From: Streptomyces sp. MMG1533
Lineage (GTDB): Bacteria; Actinomycetota; Actinomycetes; Streptomycetales; Streptomycetaceae
Assembly (NCBI RefSeq): GCF_001279775.1
Contig: NZ_LGDG01000228.1
Location: 1-64,000 of the forward strand
Direction: 5' to 3'
Length of the DNA stretch: 64,000 nucleotides
The notes beneath the pieces are model-generated. The model was given only the letters and a program-made list of their open reading frames with translations, did no database searches and was not told the DNA's origin. Every line of letters starts with the position of its first letter. The stretch's first letter is position 1. This document shows, piece by piece, positions 8,691 through 17,382 of this stretch. The translations under genes and the position numbers were made by a program.

Positions 8691-9962
8691 TCAGACCGTC
8701 CGGAACGCCAGCACCACGTTGTGCCCGCCGAACCCGAACGAGTCGTTGAGGGCGGCAATCCGGCCCTCGACGGGAAGCTTGCGAGCCTCGCCGCGCACGA
8801 TGTCGGCGTTGGCCTCGGCCTCGGGGTCGAGGTTCTCGACGTTGATGGTCGGCGGAGCCACCCGGTGGTACAGCGCGAGCACCGTCGCGACGGTCTCGAC
8901 ACCGCCCGCGCCACCGAGCAGGTGACCGGTCATCGACTTGGTCGCCGACACCGCCATGTGGTCGGCGTCGTCGCCGAACACCTTGCGCAGCGCCTTCAGC
9001 TCCGCCACGTCACCGGCCGGCGTCGAGGTGGCGTGCGCGTTGACGTGCATGATCTCGGCGGGGTTCAGGTCGGTGCGGTCCAGCAGGTTCTGCAGGGCGT
9101 GCGAGATGCCCCGCCCCTCCGGCTCCGGCTGCACGATGTCGTGGCCGTCGGCGGAGATGCCCTGCCCGACCGCCTCGGCGTACACCCGCGCACCGCGCTT
9201 GGCGGCGTGCTCGGCGGACTCCAGGACGATCACGCCGGCGCCCTCGCCGAGCACGAACCCGTCACGGGCGATGTCGTAGGGACGCGAGGCGCCCTCGGGG
9301 TCGTCGTTGTTCTTGGACATCGCCATCATGTTGCCGAACGCGGCGATCGGCAGCGGATGGATGGCCGCCTCCGTGCCACCCGCGACGACGATGTCGGCGC
9401 GGCCGGAGCGGATCATCTCGATGGCGTAGCCGATGGCCTCGGCGCCGGAGGCGCACGCGGAGACCGGCGTGTGCACGCCCGCACGGGCGCCCACGAGCAG
9501 ACCCACGTTGGCCGAGGGACCGTTCGGCATCAGCATGGGGACGGTGTGCGGGGAGACGCGGCGGACACCCTTCTCCTTGAGCACGTCGTACTGGTCGAGC
9601 AGGGTCGTCACGCCACCGATGCCGGAAGCGATCACCGCACCGAGCCGGTCGGGGTCGACGCTCGCGTCCTCCCCGGCCCTGGCTTCGAAACCGGCGTCCT
9701 TCCACGCCTCCTGGGCCGCGATCAGCGCGAACTGCGCCGAGCGGTCCAGTCGGCGGGCCTGCGGCCGCGGGATGACCTCGGTCGGTTCCACGGCGATCTG
9801 AGCGGCGATGCGGACCGCCTGATCGGCGGCCCACTCCTGCTCCAGGGGCTTCACGCCGGACTTGCCGGCGATCAGGCCCTCCCAGGTAGAGGCTGCGTCG
9901 CCACCCAGCGGTGTGGTTGCGCCGATACCGGTGACGACCACGGTGCGATTGGTCGAGCTCAC
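8691..9962 (-). CDS. fabF: 3-oxoacyl-ACP synthase II (KAS II)
   Basis: This 423-residue condensing enzyme has the catalytic Cys170 in VSACASG and the two catalytic His regions, VNAHATSTPAGD and KSMTGHLLGGAGG. It elongates acyl-ACP with malonyl-ACP in type II fatty-acid synthesis. The GTG start at 9962 gives SSTNRTVVVTGIGATTPLGG, the usual KAS N-terminus; the longer frame runs back into the acpP gene. It is the last gene of fasR-fabD-fabH-acpP-fabF on the minus strand and is followed by a strong hairpin at 8633-8678. Confidence 0.96.
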   Translation of the reverse strand: MSSTNRTVVVTGIGATTPLGGDAASTWEGLIAGKSGVKPLEQEWAADQAVRIAAQIAVEPTEVIPRPQARRLDRSAQFALIAAQEAWKDAGFEARAGEDASVDPDRLGAVIASGIGGVTTLLDQYDVLKEKGVRRVSPHTVPMLMPNGPSANVGLLVGARAGVHTPVSACASGAEAIGYAIEMIRSGRADIVVAGGTEAAIHPLPIAAFGNMMAMSKNNDDPEGASRPYDIARDGFVLGEGAGVIVLESAEHAAKRGARVYAEAVGQGISADGHDIVQPEPEGRGISHALQNLLDRTDLNPAEIMHVNAHATSTPAGDVAELKALRKVFGDDADHMAVSATKSMTGHLLGGAGGVETVATVLALYHRVAPPTINVENLDPEAEANADIVRGEARKLPVEGRIAALNDSFGFGGHNVVLAFRTV

Positions 9963-10041
9963 GGGAATTCTTTCTCCAACGGATACGAGGATTAAGCGGC
10001 GCCACCGCCGGGTGGCGGGGCCAGGCTCCGGGACTGGAGGA

Positions 10042-10290
10042 TCAGCCCTGGTGCTTGAGGATGTACTCGGTCGCGTCGCCGACCGTCTTGAGGTTCTTGA
10101 CGTCCTCGTCGGGGATCTTGACGTCGAAGCGCTCTTCGGCGGCGACGACGACCTCGACCATGGACAGCGAGTCGACGTCCAGGTCGTCGGTGAAGGACTT
10201 GTCCAGCTGGACGTCCTCAACCGGGATGCCGGCGATCTCGTTCACGATGTCGGCGAGACCGGCGACGATCTCTTCCTGAGTGGCGGCCAT
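10042..10290 (-). CDS. acpP: Acyl carrier protein of fatty-acid synthesis
   Basis: This 82-residue acidic protein carries the phosphopantetheine site Asp-Ser-Leu with Ser41 (DLDVDSLSMVEVVVAAEE). It shuttles growing acyl chains among FabD, FabH and FabF as a thioester. ATG 10290 is preceded by AAGGAG at a spacing of eight, a strong ribosome site as expected for a very abundant protein. It lies between fabH and fabF with gaps of 77 and 79 bases, large enough to hold internal translation signals. Confidence 0.97.
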   Translation of the reverse strand: MAATQEEIVAGLADIVNEIAGIPVEDVQLDKSFTDDLDVDSLSMVEVVVAAEERFDVKIPDEDVKNLKTVGDATEYILKHQG

Positions 10291-10367
10291 GTCGGGCGCT
10301 CCTTCTTGGTATCCAGAGGGTGTTGGCGATGGTTCCGCATCGGACCTGATGATCCGGCACGGAGTGC

Positions 10368-11366
10368 CTAGGGGAGGGTAACGACCGTCGCGGCGTACAC
10401 GAGACCCGCCCCGAAGCCGATGACGAGCGCGGTGTCGCCGCTCTTCGCCTCGCCGGTCGCCAGGAGCCGCTCCATTGCGAGCGGAATCGAGGCGGCCGAG
10501 GTGTTGCCGGTGGTGCGTACGTCGCGGGCGACCGTGACGTGCTCCGGCAGTTTGAGAGTCTTCACCATCGAGTCGATGATCCGCTCGTTGGCCTGGTGCG
10601 GAATGAAGACGTCCAGGTCGTTCGGGGTGATCCCGGCCGCGTCCAGCGCCTGCTGAGCGACCTTCGCCATCTCGAACACGGCCCAGCGGAACACCGCCTG
10701 GCCCTCCTGCGTGATCGCAGGGAACTTGCCCGTGGAGCTGTCGTACTCCGTCCACGGCACGGTCTGCTTGATCGTCTCGGACTTGTCGCCCTCGGAACCC
10801 CACACGGTCGGACCGATGTGCGGTTCCTGCGAGGGCCCCACCACGACCGCGCCCGCGCCGTCGCCGAACAGGAAGGCGGTGGCCCGGTCCTCCAGGTCGG
10901 TCAGGTCGGACAGCCGCTCCACGCCGATGACGAGTACGTACTCCGCCGAGCCCTCGACGATCATGCCCTTGGCGAGGGTCAGGCCGTAGCCGAAGCCCGC
11001 GCAGCCGGCCGAGATGTCGAAGGCGGCGGCCTTGTCGGTGCCGAGCTTGTCGGCGATCTCGGTGGCGACGGCCGGGGTCTGCTTGAAGTGCGAGACGGTC
11101 GAGACGATCACGCCGCCGATCTGCTCGACGGAGATCCCCGCATCGGCGATCGCCTTGCCGGACGCCTCGATCGACATGGCGGCGACGGTCTCCTCGTCGT
11201 TCGCCCAGTGCCGGGTCTCGATGCCGGAGCGCGAGCGGATCCACTCGTCGGACGAGTCGATCGTCTCGAGGATCACCTCGTTCGGCACGACCCGGACGGG
11301 GCGGTAGCCGCCGACACCGAGGATCCGCGCGTACGGGGCGCCCTTGCTGGGCCTGATCTTCGACAT
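10368..11366 (-). CDS. fabH: 3-oxoacyl-ACP synthase III (KAS III)
   Basis: This 332-residue initiating condensing enzyme has Cys122 in DISAGCAGF, His in FIPHQANERI and Asn in RTTGNTSAASIP, the KAS III Cys-His-Asn triad. FabH condenses an acyl-CoA starter with malonyl-ACP; in Streptomyces the starters include branched acyl-CoAs, giving iso and anteiso fatty acids (family knowledge). The start ATG follows AAAAGGAG. It begins 17 bases after fabD, so co-transcription is very likely. Confidence 0.96.
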   Translation of the reverse strand: MSKIRPSKGAPYARILGVGGYRPVRVVPNEVILETIDSSDEWIRSRSGIETRHWANDEETVAAMSIEASGKAIADAGISVEQIGGVIVSTVSHFKQTPAVATEIADKLGTDKAAAFDISAGCAGFGYGLTLAKGMIVEGSAEYVLVIGVERLSDLTDLEDRATAFLFGDGAGAVVVGPSQEPHIGPTVWGSEGDKSETIKQTVPWTEYDSSTGKFPAITQEGQAVFRWAVFEMAKVAQQALDAAGITPNDLDVFIPHQANERIIDSMVKTLKLPEHVTVARDVRTTGNTSAASIPLAMERLLATGEAKSGDTALVIGFGAGLVYAATVVTLP

Positions 11367-11383
11367 TGCTCGGGGGCTCCTTT

Positions 11384-12328
11384 TCAGGCGCCCGCCGCGT
11401 CAGCGGCAGGTGCTGCTGCCTCGGCGATGAGCTCGCGAGCAGCGTCGAGGTCGTCGGGGGTCTTGAGCGCCAGGGTCTTCACACCCGGCAGCGCACGCTT
11501 GGCGAGCCCGGTCAGCGTGCCGCCGGGGCACACCTCGACCAGCGCGGTGACGCCGAGCTCCTTGAAGGTCTCCATGCACAGGTCCCAGCGGACCGGATTG
11601 GCGACCTGACCGACCAGCCGCGCGACGATCTCGGCGCCCGTGGCAACGGCCTTGCCGTCCTTGTTCGAGACGTAGGCGACCTTCGGGTCGGCGGGCGTCA
11701 GGGCCTCGGCGGCCTTTGCCAGCGCGTCGACCGCGGAGGCCATGTGGTGCGTGTGGAAGGCGCCGGCCACCTTGAGCGGGACGACCTTGCGGACGCCCTC
11801 CGGCTTGTCCTCGATCAGTGCCGCGAGCTGCTCCAGCGTGCCCGCGGCCACGATCTGGCCCGCCCCGTTGACGTTCGCCGGGGTCAGACCGAGCTTCTCC
11901 AGGTGCGCGACGCTCACCTCGGGGTCGCCGCCGAGCAGCGCCGACATGCCGGTCTCGGTGACGGCGGCGGCCTCGGCCATGGCCAGACCGCGCTTGCGTA
12001 CGAGGGCCAGCGCGTCGGTGTCGTCGAGCACGCCCGCGAAGGCGGCGGCGGTGATCTCGCCGACGCTGTGTCCCGCGACGGCACCCGGAACAATGTCACC
12101 GAGTGCCGCGGCGGACAGGATTCCGGCCGCCACGAGGAGCGGCTGGGCGACAGCCGTGTCCCGGATCTCGTCCGCGTCGGCCTGCGTGCCGTAACGGGCG
12201 AGGTCCAGTCCGATGGCGTCGGACCACGCGGCGACGCGGTCCGCGGCACCGGGGAGTTCGAGCCAGGGGGTCAGGAAGCCGGGCGTCTGGGCGCCCTGGC
12301 CGGGAGCGACGAGTACGAGCACTCTCAC
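11384..12328 (-). CDS. fabD: Malonyl-CoA:ACP malonyltransferase
   Basis: This 314-residue acyltransferase has the active-site motif GHSVGE with Ser88, an N-terminal LVAPGQGAQ motif and GAFHTHHM around the catalytic His. It charges ACP with malonate for fatty-acid and possibly polyketide synthesis. GTG 12328 gives the listed length; a second in-frame GTG at 12322 is equally possible. It follows fasR after about 80 bases, in which FasR control of the operon would be expected from the literature on S. coelicolor. Confidence 0.95.
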   Translation of the reverse strand: MRVLVLVAPGQGAQTPGFLTPWLELPGAADRVAAWSDAIGLDLARYGTQADADEIRDTAVAQPLLVAAGILSAAALGDIVPGAVAGHSVGEITAAAFAGVLDDTDALALVRKRGLAMAEAAAVTETGMSALLGGDPEVSVAHLEKLGLTPANVNGAGQIVAAGTLEQLAALIEDKPEGVRKVVPLKVAGAFHTHHMASAVDALAKAAEALTPADPKVAYVSNKDGKAVATGAEIVARLVGQVANPVRWDLCMETFKELGVTALVEVCPGGTLTGLAKRALPGVKTLALKTPDDLDAARELIAEAAAPAADAAGA

Positions 12329-12411
12329 ACTCTCTCTTGTGGACGGCCACGGCCGCCCGTGGGGACAGGGACGAAGAACACGAGGGGGTTTTGTGGACCC
12401 CCGACAAAAGA

Positions 12412-13617
12412 CTAGAGCTGGAGATCCCCGTCGGCCAGACGCCCCAGGATCAGCGCGATTCGCAGCGTGAACGCCGAACGTACATCGGAGGGCGACCAGC
12501 CGGTGACGTCAGTCACACGTCGGAGCCGGTAGCGCACGGTGTTGGGATGGACGAAGAGCATGCGGGCGGCGCCTTCGAGACTGCTCGCCTGTTCGAGGTA
12601 GACGGAGAGTGTCTCCAGGAGCGCCGAGCCGGCCTCCTCCAGCGGTCTGTAGATCTCCTCCACCAGTTGCTCGCGGGCCGAGGGGTCACCGGCGATCGCG
12701 CGCTCCGGAAGCACATCGTCCGCCAGGACCGGGCGCGGGGCGTCCTGCCAGGCAGAACACGCTTTCAGCCCGGCCGCGGCGGCCTGCGCGGAGCGGGTCG
12801 CGGCCTGCAGATCGGCCACGACGGGTCCGGCCACCACCGGCCCGGCGGCGAACGGCCCGATCAGCGACTTGGCGACGGCGAGCGGGTTGTCGCTGCCGCC
12901 CGCGATGACCACCAGGCGGGCCCCGAGCACCCCGGTGAGGACCTGGAGCTTGGCGTGCCGGGCGGCCCGCCGGATGGCCTCGACGGTCAACTCGCTGTCA
13001 CCGTCGGGAGCGGTGCCCAACACCACGCACACGTGCTCGGGCGAGTTCCAGCCGAGGGCGGCGGCCCGGCTGACGGCCCCCTCGTCGGCCTCCCCGCTCA
13101 GCACGGCGTTCACGACGAGCGACTCGAGGCGTGCGTCCCAGGCGCCGCGTGCCTCGGCGGCCTGGGCGTACACCTGGGCGGTGGCGAAGGCGATCTCGCG
13201 GGCGTACACGAGCAGCGCCTCGCGCAGCACGTTCTCGTCCCCGGGGGCCGCCACCTCGTCGATGGCCGACTCCATGACCTCGATCGTGGTGCGCACCATC
13301 TCGACGGTCTGGCGCAGAGTGATCGCCCTGGTCAGTTCGCGGGGCGCGGTTCCGAAGACATCCGTGGAGATGGCCTGCGGGGCGTCCGGGCGCCGGAACC
13401 ACTCGGTGAAGGCGGCGATACCGGCCTGGGCGACGAGCCCGATCCAGGAACGGTTCTCCGGGGGCATCGCCCGGTACCACGGCAGCGTCTCGTCCATGCG
13501 CTGGATGGCCTGCGCGGCGAGACGCCCGGACGACTTCTCCAGTCGTTTCAGGGTCGCGGGGTGCGGGTGGGCATCGGGCGCGGCGGCGTCGCCGGCGTGG
13601 GATTCGGGTTCGGGCAC
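12412..13617 (-). CDS. fasR: PucR/CdaR-type transcriptional regulator of fatty-acid synthesis
   Basis: This 401-residue protein ends with a PucR C-terminal helix-turn-helix (SSLEGAARMLFVHPNTVRYRLRRVTDVTGW). Its middle contains the GGDEF-like CdaR domain common to this family. Immediate linkage to fabDHPF on the same strand matches FasR of Streptomyces, an activator of that operon and so of membrane lipid and polyketide precursor supply. The start is taken as GTG 13617 because upstream codons belong to the divergent pirin promoter region; no strong ribosome site is visible, so leaderless translation is possible. Confidence 0.9.
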   Translation of the reverse strand: MPEPESHAGDAAAPDAHPHPATLKRLEKSSGRLAAQAIQRMDETLPWYRAMPPENRSWIGLVAQAGIAAFTEWFRRPDAPQAISTDVFGTAPRELTRAITLRQTVEMVRTTIEVMESAIDEVAAPGDENVLREALLVYAREIAFATAQVYAQAAEARGAWDARLESLVVNAVLSGEADEGAVSRAAALGWNSPEHVCVVLGTAPDGDSELTVEAIRRAARHAKLQVLTGVLGARLVVIAGGSDNPLAVAKSLIGPFAAGPVVAGPVVADLQAATRSAQAAAAGLKACSAWQDAPRPVLADDVLPERAIAGDPSAREQLVEEIYRPLEEAGSALLETLSVYLEQASSLEGAARMLFVHPNTVRYRLRRVTDVTGWSPSDVRSAFTLRIALILGRLADGDLQL

Positions 13618-13690
13618 GGGACAAGACTGCCTTATCCGGACGGGAGTACGCGTCGCCGGGTGTCGGGGGAGGGCTACGGTGGGGTCCGTG

Positions 13691-14344
13691 ATGGACGTAC
13701 GGCGCGCCACGGAGCGCTACCGAGGCGGCGACCCGGAGGCCGGAATCGAGTCGCTCCACGCCTTCTCCTTCGGCCCGCACTACGACCCCGACAACCTCCG
13801 CTTCGGCGCGCTGATCGCCTGCAACGAGGAGCGGCTGGCCCCCGGCGCGGGCTTCGACGAGCATCCGCACAGCCACACCGAGATCGTGACGTGGGTCGTC
13901 GAGGGCGAACTGACCCACCGCGACTCGGCGGGTCACGAGACGGTGGTCCGTCCCGGAGACGTCCAGCGCCTGAGCTCGGCGGCGGGCGTCCGGCACGTCG
14001 AGCGCAACGACGGCCCGGCCCCCCTGGCCTTCGTCCAGATGTGGCTGGCCCCGCTGCAGCCCGGCGGCGACCCCTCGTACGACATCGTCCACGGCATCGC
14101 GGACTCGACGCCGTACGCCGTCCCGGAGGCGGGCGCGATGCTCCACGTACGGCGCCTGGCGGCGGGGGAGCGGACGGCGGTACCCGACGGGGCGTACGCG
14201 TACGTGCAGGTCGTACGCGGCGAAGTGAGCCTGGAAGGCGAGGAGTTGGGGCCGGGCGACGCGGCACGCATCACGGACGCGAAGGATCTGGAGGCGGTGG
14301 GGGTGACGGGGGCGGAGCTGCTGATCTGGGAGATGACGGGCTGA
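13691..14344 (+). CDS. Pirin-family bicupin protein
   Basis: This 217-residue protein has the pirin N-terminal cupin with metal ligands in DEHPHSHTEIVTWVVEGELTHRDS (His-His-His-Glu pattern near residues 57-65), the GDVQRLSSAAGVRHVERN segment, and a shorter C-terminal cupin. Pirins are Fe(II)-dependent quercetinases or redox-sensing regulators; which applies here is unknown. It is divergent from fasR. TACGGT (13675-13680) ends eight bases before an in-frame GTG (13688) just before the chosen ATG, so a leaderless start at either codon is plausible. Confidence 0.86.
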   Translation: MDVRRATERYRGGDPEAGIESLHAFSFGPHYDPDNLRFGALIACNEERLAPGAGFDEHPHSHTEIVTWVVEGELTHRDSAGHETVVRPGDVQRLSSAAGVRHVERNDGPAPLAFVQMWLAPLQPGGDPSYDIVHGIADSTPYAVPEAGAMLHVRRLAAGERTAVPDGAYAYVQVVRGEVSLEGEELGPGDAARITDAKDLEAVGVTGAELLIWEMTG

Positions 14345-14410
14345 CCGGCGCCTTGGTGGTTCACCTCTCGACCCGCCGAGTCGGGTGGTGGGTGGGCGAA
14401 GGCCGGGAGT

Positions 14411-14431
14411 CCAGGGGGCGGAGCCCCCTGG
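14411..14431. terminator. Short perfect hairpin, Streptomyces-type intergenic palindrome
   Basis: CCAGGGGGC and GCCCCCTGG form a nine-base-pair stem with a GGA loop between two convergent genes (pirin and serine hydrolase). The motif resembles a palindrome I remember as common in Streptomyces intergenic regions, so it may be both a terminator and a repeat copy. Confidence 0.6.
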
Positions 14432-14492
14432 GACGGGACGGGAAGGGGCGGCGGGGGCGAAAGAAACCCGGCGGCACCCCGTCCGGCCGGCC

Positions 14493-15314
14493 TCAGCCCC
14501 GCAACTCCGCCAGCACGGCGTCCGTGAACACCGGCCACGCCTCGATCGCCCAGGGCCCGAACGCCCGGTCGGTCAGCGCGACGCAGGCCACCCCGGCGTC
14601 CGGGTCGATCCAGAGGAACGTACCGGACTGCCCGAAGTGCCCGAAGGTCCGCGGCGAGGACGAAGCGCCCGTCCAGTGCGGCGACTTGCCGTCGCGGATC
14701 TCGAAGCCGAGCCCCCAGTCGTTGGGGTTCTGGTGGCCGTACCCCGGAAGCACGCCCTTCGTCCCCGGGTACTGGACCGTCATCGCCTCGGCGACCGTAC
14801 GGGGATCCAGCAGCCGCGGTGCCTGGACCTCCGCCGCGAACCGCACGAGGTCGTCCACCGTCGACACGCCGTCCTTCGCCGGTGAGCCCTCCAGCGAGGT
14901 CGACGTCATCCCCAGCGGCTCCAGCACCGCCTGCCGCAGATACTCCGCGAACGGGATCTCCGCCGCCTTGGCGATGTGGTCCCCGAGCTGCTCGAACCCG
15001 GCGTTGGAGTACAGCCGCCGTTCCCCGGGCGGGGCCGTCACCCGGTGCTCGTCGAAGGCCAGCCCCGAGGTGTGCGCGAGCAGATGACGGACCGTCGCCC
15101 CGGTCGGGCCGGCCGGTTCGTCGAGCTCGATCGCACCCTCCTCGTACGCGACGAGGGCCGCGTACGCGGCGAGCGGCTTGGTGACCGAGGCCAGCGGGAA
15201 GCGCTGCCCGACCGGGCCGCGGGCACCCAGCAGGGTCCCGTCCGCCCGTACGACGGCCGCCGCGGCGGTGGGAACCGGCCAGTTCTCGATCAAGGCGAGG
15301 CTCTGCAAGGACAT
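14493..15314 (-). CDS. Serine hydrolase of the beta-lactamase / penicillin-binding-protein fold
   Basis: This 273-residue protein has the SxxK nucleophile motif SVTK at residues 43-46, LLAHTSGL near 80, YSN at 102-104 (the YxN base motif) and a C-terminal GHFGQSG in the place of the KTG box. This is class C-like serine hydrolase architecture, shared by esterases, D-aminopeptidases and carboxypeptidases. No signal peptide is visible, so it is probably an intracellular esterase or peptidase rather than an antibiotic-resistance beta-lactamase. It ends about 20 bases after the GNAT gene stop on the same strand, so the pair may be co-transcribed. Confidence 0.86.
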   Translation of the reverse strand: MSLQSLALIENWPVPTAAAAVVRADGTLLGARGPVGQRFPLASVTKPLAAYAALVAYEEGAIELDEPAGPTGATVRHLLAHTSGLAFDEHRVTAPPGERRLYSNAGFEQLGDHIAKAAEIPFAEYLRQAVLEPLGMTSTSLEGSPAKDGVSTVDDLVRFAAEVQAPRLLDPRTVAEAMTVQYPGTKGVLPGYGHQNPNDWGLGFEIRDGKSPHWTGASSSPRTFGHFGQSGTFLWIDPDAGVACVALTDRAFGPWAIEAWPVFTDAVLAELRG

Positions 15315-15333
15315 GTCGTCGAGCCTAAGCCGC

Positions 15334-15807
15334 TCAGAGCTTCAGCCCCATCGCGGGGTCCGGCTTGCGGACGAAGCCGAGGGCGGCGTACAGCGGCTCG
15401 GCCTGCTCGGACGCGGTCAGCATGACCTGGCCGGCGCCTCGCTCACGGAACCACGCGAGGAGTTCCTCCATGCACGCGCGCGCGTAGCCGCGGCGGCGGG
15501 CGTCCGGGTCGGTGGCGACGCTGAAGACGTACCCGGCGACCCCGCGCGGATTGCCCGCCTTGCCGATCCGGTACTCGATGGTCCCCACCACCAGCGCAGC
15601 CAGCGCCCCCGGCCGTTCCGGATGGTCGACCACGAACGCCGCGAAGTCGCCGTCGGGCCCGGCCAGCCGGGCATGCAGGGCGGGCAGGCCCTCCGCGTGC
15701 CACTCCGTGTCCCCGGCGTCCGGTCCGGACATCGAATCGATCATCACCTGGCGCAGACGCAGGACTTCCTCCGCGTCCTCGGTCGTGGCACGACGTACAA
15801 GACTCAT
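15334..15807 (-). CDS. GNAT-family N-acetyltransferase
   Basis: This 157-residue protein has GNAT motif A (VFSVATDPDARRRGYARACMEELLAWF, with the RRRGYA acetyl-CoA pyrophosphate loop near residue 110) and motif B (LTASEQAEPLYAALGF). It transfers an acetyl group from acetyl-CoA to an unknown amine. ATG 15807 is chosen because TAGCGT lies seven bases before it, giving a leaderless arrangement. It is divergent from a MerR regulator 97 bases away and precedes the serine hydrolase gene by 19 bases. Confidence 0.87.
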   Translation of the reverse strand: MSLVRRATTEDAEEVLRLRQVMIDSMSGPDAGDTEWHAEGLPALHARLAGPDGDFAAFVVDHPERPGALAALVVGTIEYRIGKAGNPRGVAGYVFSVATDPDARRRGYARACMEELLAWFRERGAGQVMLTASEQAEPLYAALGFVRKPDPAMGLKL

Positions 15808-15865
15808 GCCCCGCACGCTAGCCAGCCGACCTGTGCCGCGTCCTGCCGATTTCTTACCGATACCG

Positions 15866-15907
15866 CTTGCTTCGAGTGCGCTCCAAGGCCATAGCGTTGA
15901 GGTCATG
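15866..15907 (+). promoter_or_regulatory. MerR-type promoter: 19-base spacer with dyad operator
   Basis: TTGCTT (15867-15872) and TAGCGT (15892-15897) are 19 bases apart, the over-long spacing typical of MerR-activated promoters. The spacer contains an imperfect dyad of the form CTTG-N3-CG-N4-CG-N3-CAAG (15866-15887). ATG of the MerR gene follows the -10 by seven bases, suggesting leaderless autoregulated expression together with the downstream aldo/keto reductase. Confidence 0.6.
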
Positions 15908-16366
15908 ACGGTGATGGAGAGCACGGGTACCAGTACCGACAGCTGTGCGGGCCCGCGGCACCCGCAGCGGCGTCCGGAAGGCCAGGACAGCTACACGATC
16001 AGCGAGGTCGTCGCACTGACCGGCCTGACCGCGCACACCCTGCGCTGGTACGAGCGCATCGGCCTGATGCCGCACATCGACCGCTCGCACACCGGCCAGC
16101 GCCGCTACTGCAACCGCGACCTCGACTGGCTCGACCTCGTCGGCAAGCTCCGGCTGACCGGCATGCCGGTGGCGGACATGGTGCGCTACGCGGAACTGGT
16201 CCGCGAAGGCGACCACACCTACACCGACCGCTTCGAGTTGCTGAAGGCGACCCGCGAGGACGTCCTCGCCCGGATCGCCGAACTCCAGGACACGCTCGCG
16301 GTCCTGGACCGGAAGATCAATTTCTATGCGGACGCCGGGCGGGCCCTGGCGTCGGAGAGGTCCTGA
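15905..16366 (+). CDS. MerR-family transcriptional regulator
   Basis: This 153-residue regulator has the winged helix YTISEVVALTGLTAHTLRWYERIGLMPHIDRSHTGQRRY at residues 30-70, then a long dimerisation helix (RFELLKATREDVLARIAELQDTLAVLDRKINFY). No Cys-rich metal loop is visible, so it likely senses an organic or redox signal rather than a heavy metal. Its stop overlaps the ATG of the aldo/keto reductase by one base, so the two are translationally coupled, a common arrangement for MerR/AKR pairs. Confidence 0.9.
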   Translation: MTVMESTGTSTDSCAGPRHPQRRPEGQDSYTISEVVALTGLTAHTLRWYERIGLMPHIDRSHTGQRRYCNRDLDWLDLVGKLRLTGMPVADMVRYAELVREGDHTYTDRFELLKATREDVLARIAELQDTLAVLDRKINFYADAGRALASERS

Positions 16367-17382
16367 TGACGGACGGCAAGATCCCCGCGGTACGGCTCGG
16401 CGACGACGGCCCCGAGGTCGGCGTACAGGGGCTCGGCTGCATGGGCATGAGCTTCGCGTACGGCCCCACGGACGCCGGCGAGTCGAGGGCCACCCTGGAG
16501 CGGGCGCTGGAACTCGGCGTCACCCTGTACGACACGGCGGACGCCTACGGGGCGGGGGAGAACGAGAAGTTCCTCTCCCCGTTCTTCAAGGCACACCGGG
16601 ACGAGGTCGTGATCGCCACCAAGTTCGCGCTGTCGATCCCGCCGGACGACCCGACCAGGCGCGTCATCCGCAACGACGCGCCGTACATCCGCCAGGCCGT
16701 CGAGGCGAGCCTCGAGCGCCTCGACGTCGACGTGATCGACCTCTACTACATGCACCGGCGCGACGTGAACGTGCCGATCGAGGAGACCGTCGGCGTCATG
16801 GCCGAGCTGGTGCGCGAGGGCAAGGTCAAGCACCTGGGCCTGAGCGAGGTCACGGCCGGCGAACTGCGCACCGCGCAGACCGTCCACCCGATCGCCGCCG
16901 TGCAGTCGGAATGGTCGCTGTTCAGCCGGGACATCGAGGCGAACGTGGTACCGACGGCCCGCGAACTGGGCGTTGCCCTGGTGCCGTACTCCCCGCTCGG
17001 CCGCGGCTTCCTCACCGGCTCCTTCGCCAACGCCGAAAAGGACCTCACCGCCGACGACTTCCGCCGCCAACAGCCCCGCTTCACCGGCGAGAACGCGGCC
17101 GCCAACGTGGCACTCCTGGAGCCGGTCCGCACGGTGGCCGAGGCCCACGGGGTCTCGCTGGGTCAGGTCGCACTGGCGTGGGTCCAGCAGCAGGCCTCGG
17201 TGCACGGCCTCCCGCTGGTCCCGATACCGGGCACGCGCAAGGTCGGCCGGATCGAGGAGAACACGGCGGCGACGCGGATCGAGCTGACGAAGGAGGAGCT
17301 GGCGCTCCTGGAGCCGATCGCAGCGAAGGTGGCCGGCGACCGCTACGCGGACATGACGTTCACTTCTGCCGGACGTGAGTGA
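16366..17382 (+). CDS. Aldo/keto reductase
   Basis: This 338-residue (alpha/beta)8 reductase has the catalytic tetrad visible in order: Asp and Tyr in LYDTADAYGAGENEKFL, Lys in VIATKFALS and His in YYMHRRD. It starts VRLGDDGPEVGVQGLGCMGMSFAYGP, typical of the group that reduces aldehydes and ketones with NADPH. GGAGAGG lies five bases before the ATG. Coupling to the MerR gene suggests induction by the compound it reduces. Confidence 0.92.
   Translation: MTDGKIPAVRLGDDGPEVGVQGLGCMGMSFAYGPTDAGESRATLERALELGVTLYDTADAYGAGENEKFLSPFFKAHRDEVVIATKFALSIPPDDPTRRVIRNDAPYIRQAVEASLERLDVDVIDLYYMHRRDVNVPIEETVGVMAELVREGKVKHLGLSEVTAGELRTAQTVHPIAAVQSEWSLFSRDIEANVVPTARELGVALVPYSPLGRGFLTGSFANAEKDLTADDFRRQQPRFTGENAAANVALLEPVRTVAEAHGVSLGQVALAWVQQQASVHGLPLVPIPGTRKVGRIEENTAATRIELTKEELALLEPIAAKVAGDRYADMTFTSAGRE

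Noticed and set aside
8691..13617. Possible polyketide biosynthetic cluster because of ketosynthases and an ACP
   Set aside because: The gene set and order fasR-fabD-fabH-acpP-fabF is the primary fatty-acid synthase operon; no aromatase, cyclase or chain-length factor is present.
14493..15314. Antibiotic-resistance beta-lactamase
   Set aside because: There is no signal peptide and the third motif is GHFGQSG rather than KTG; a serine esterase or peptidase is more likely.
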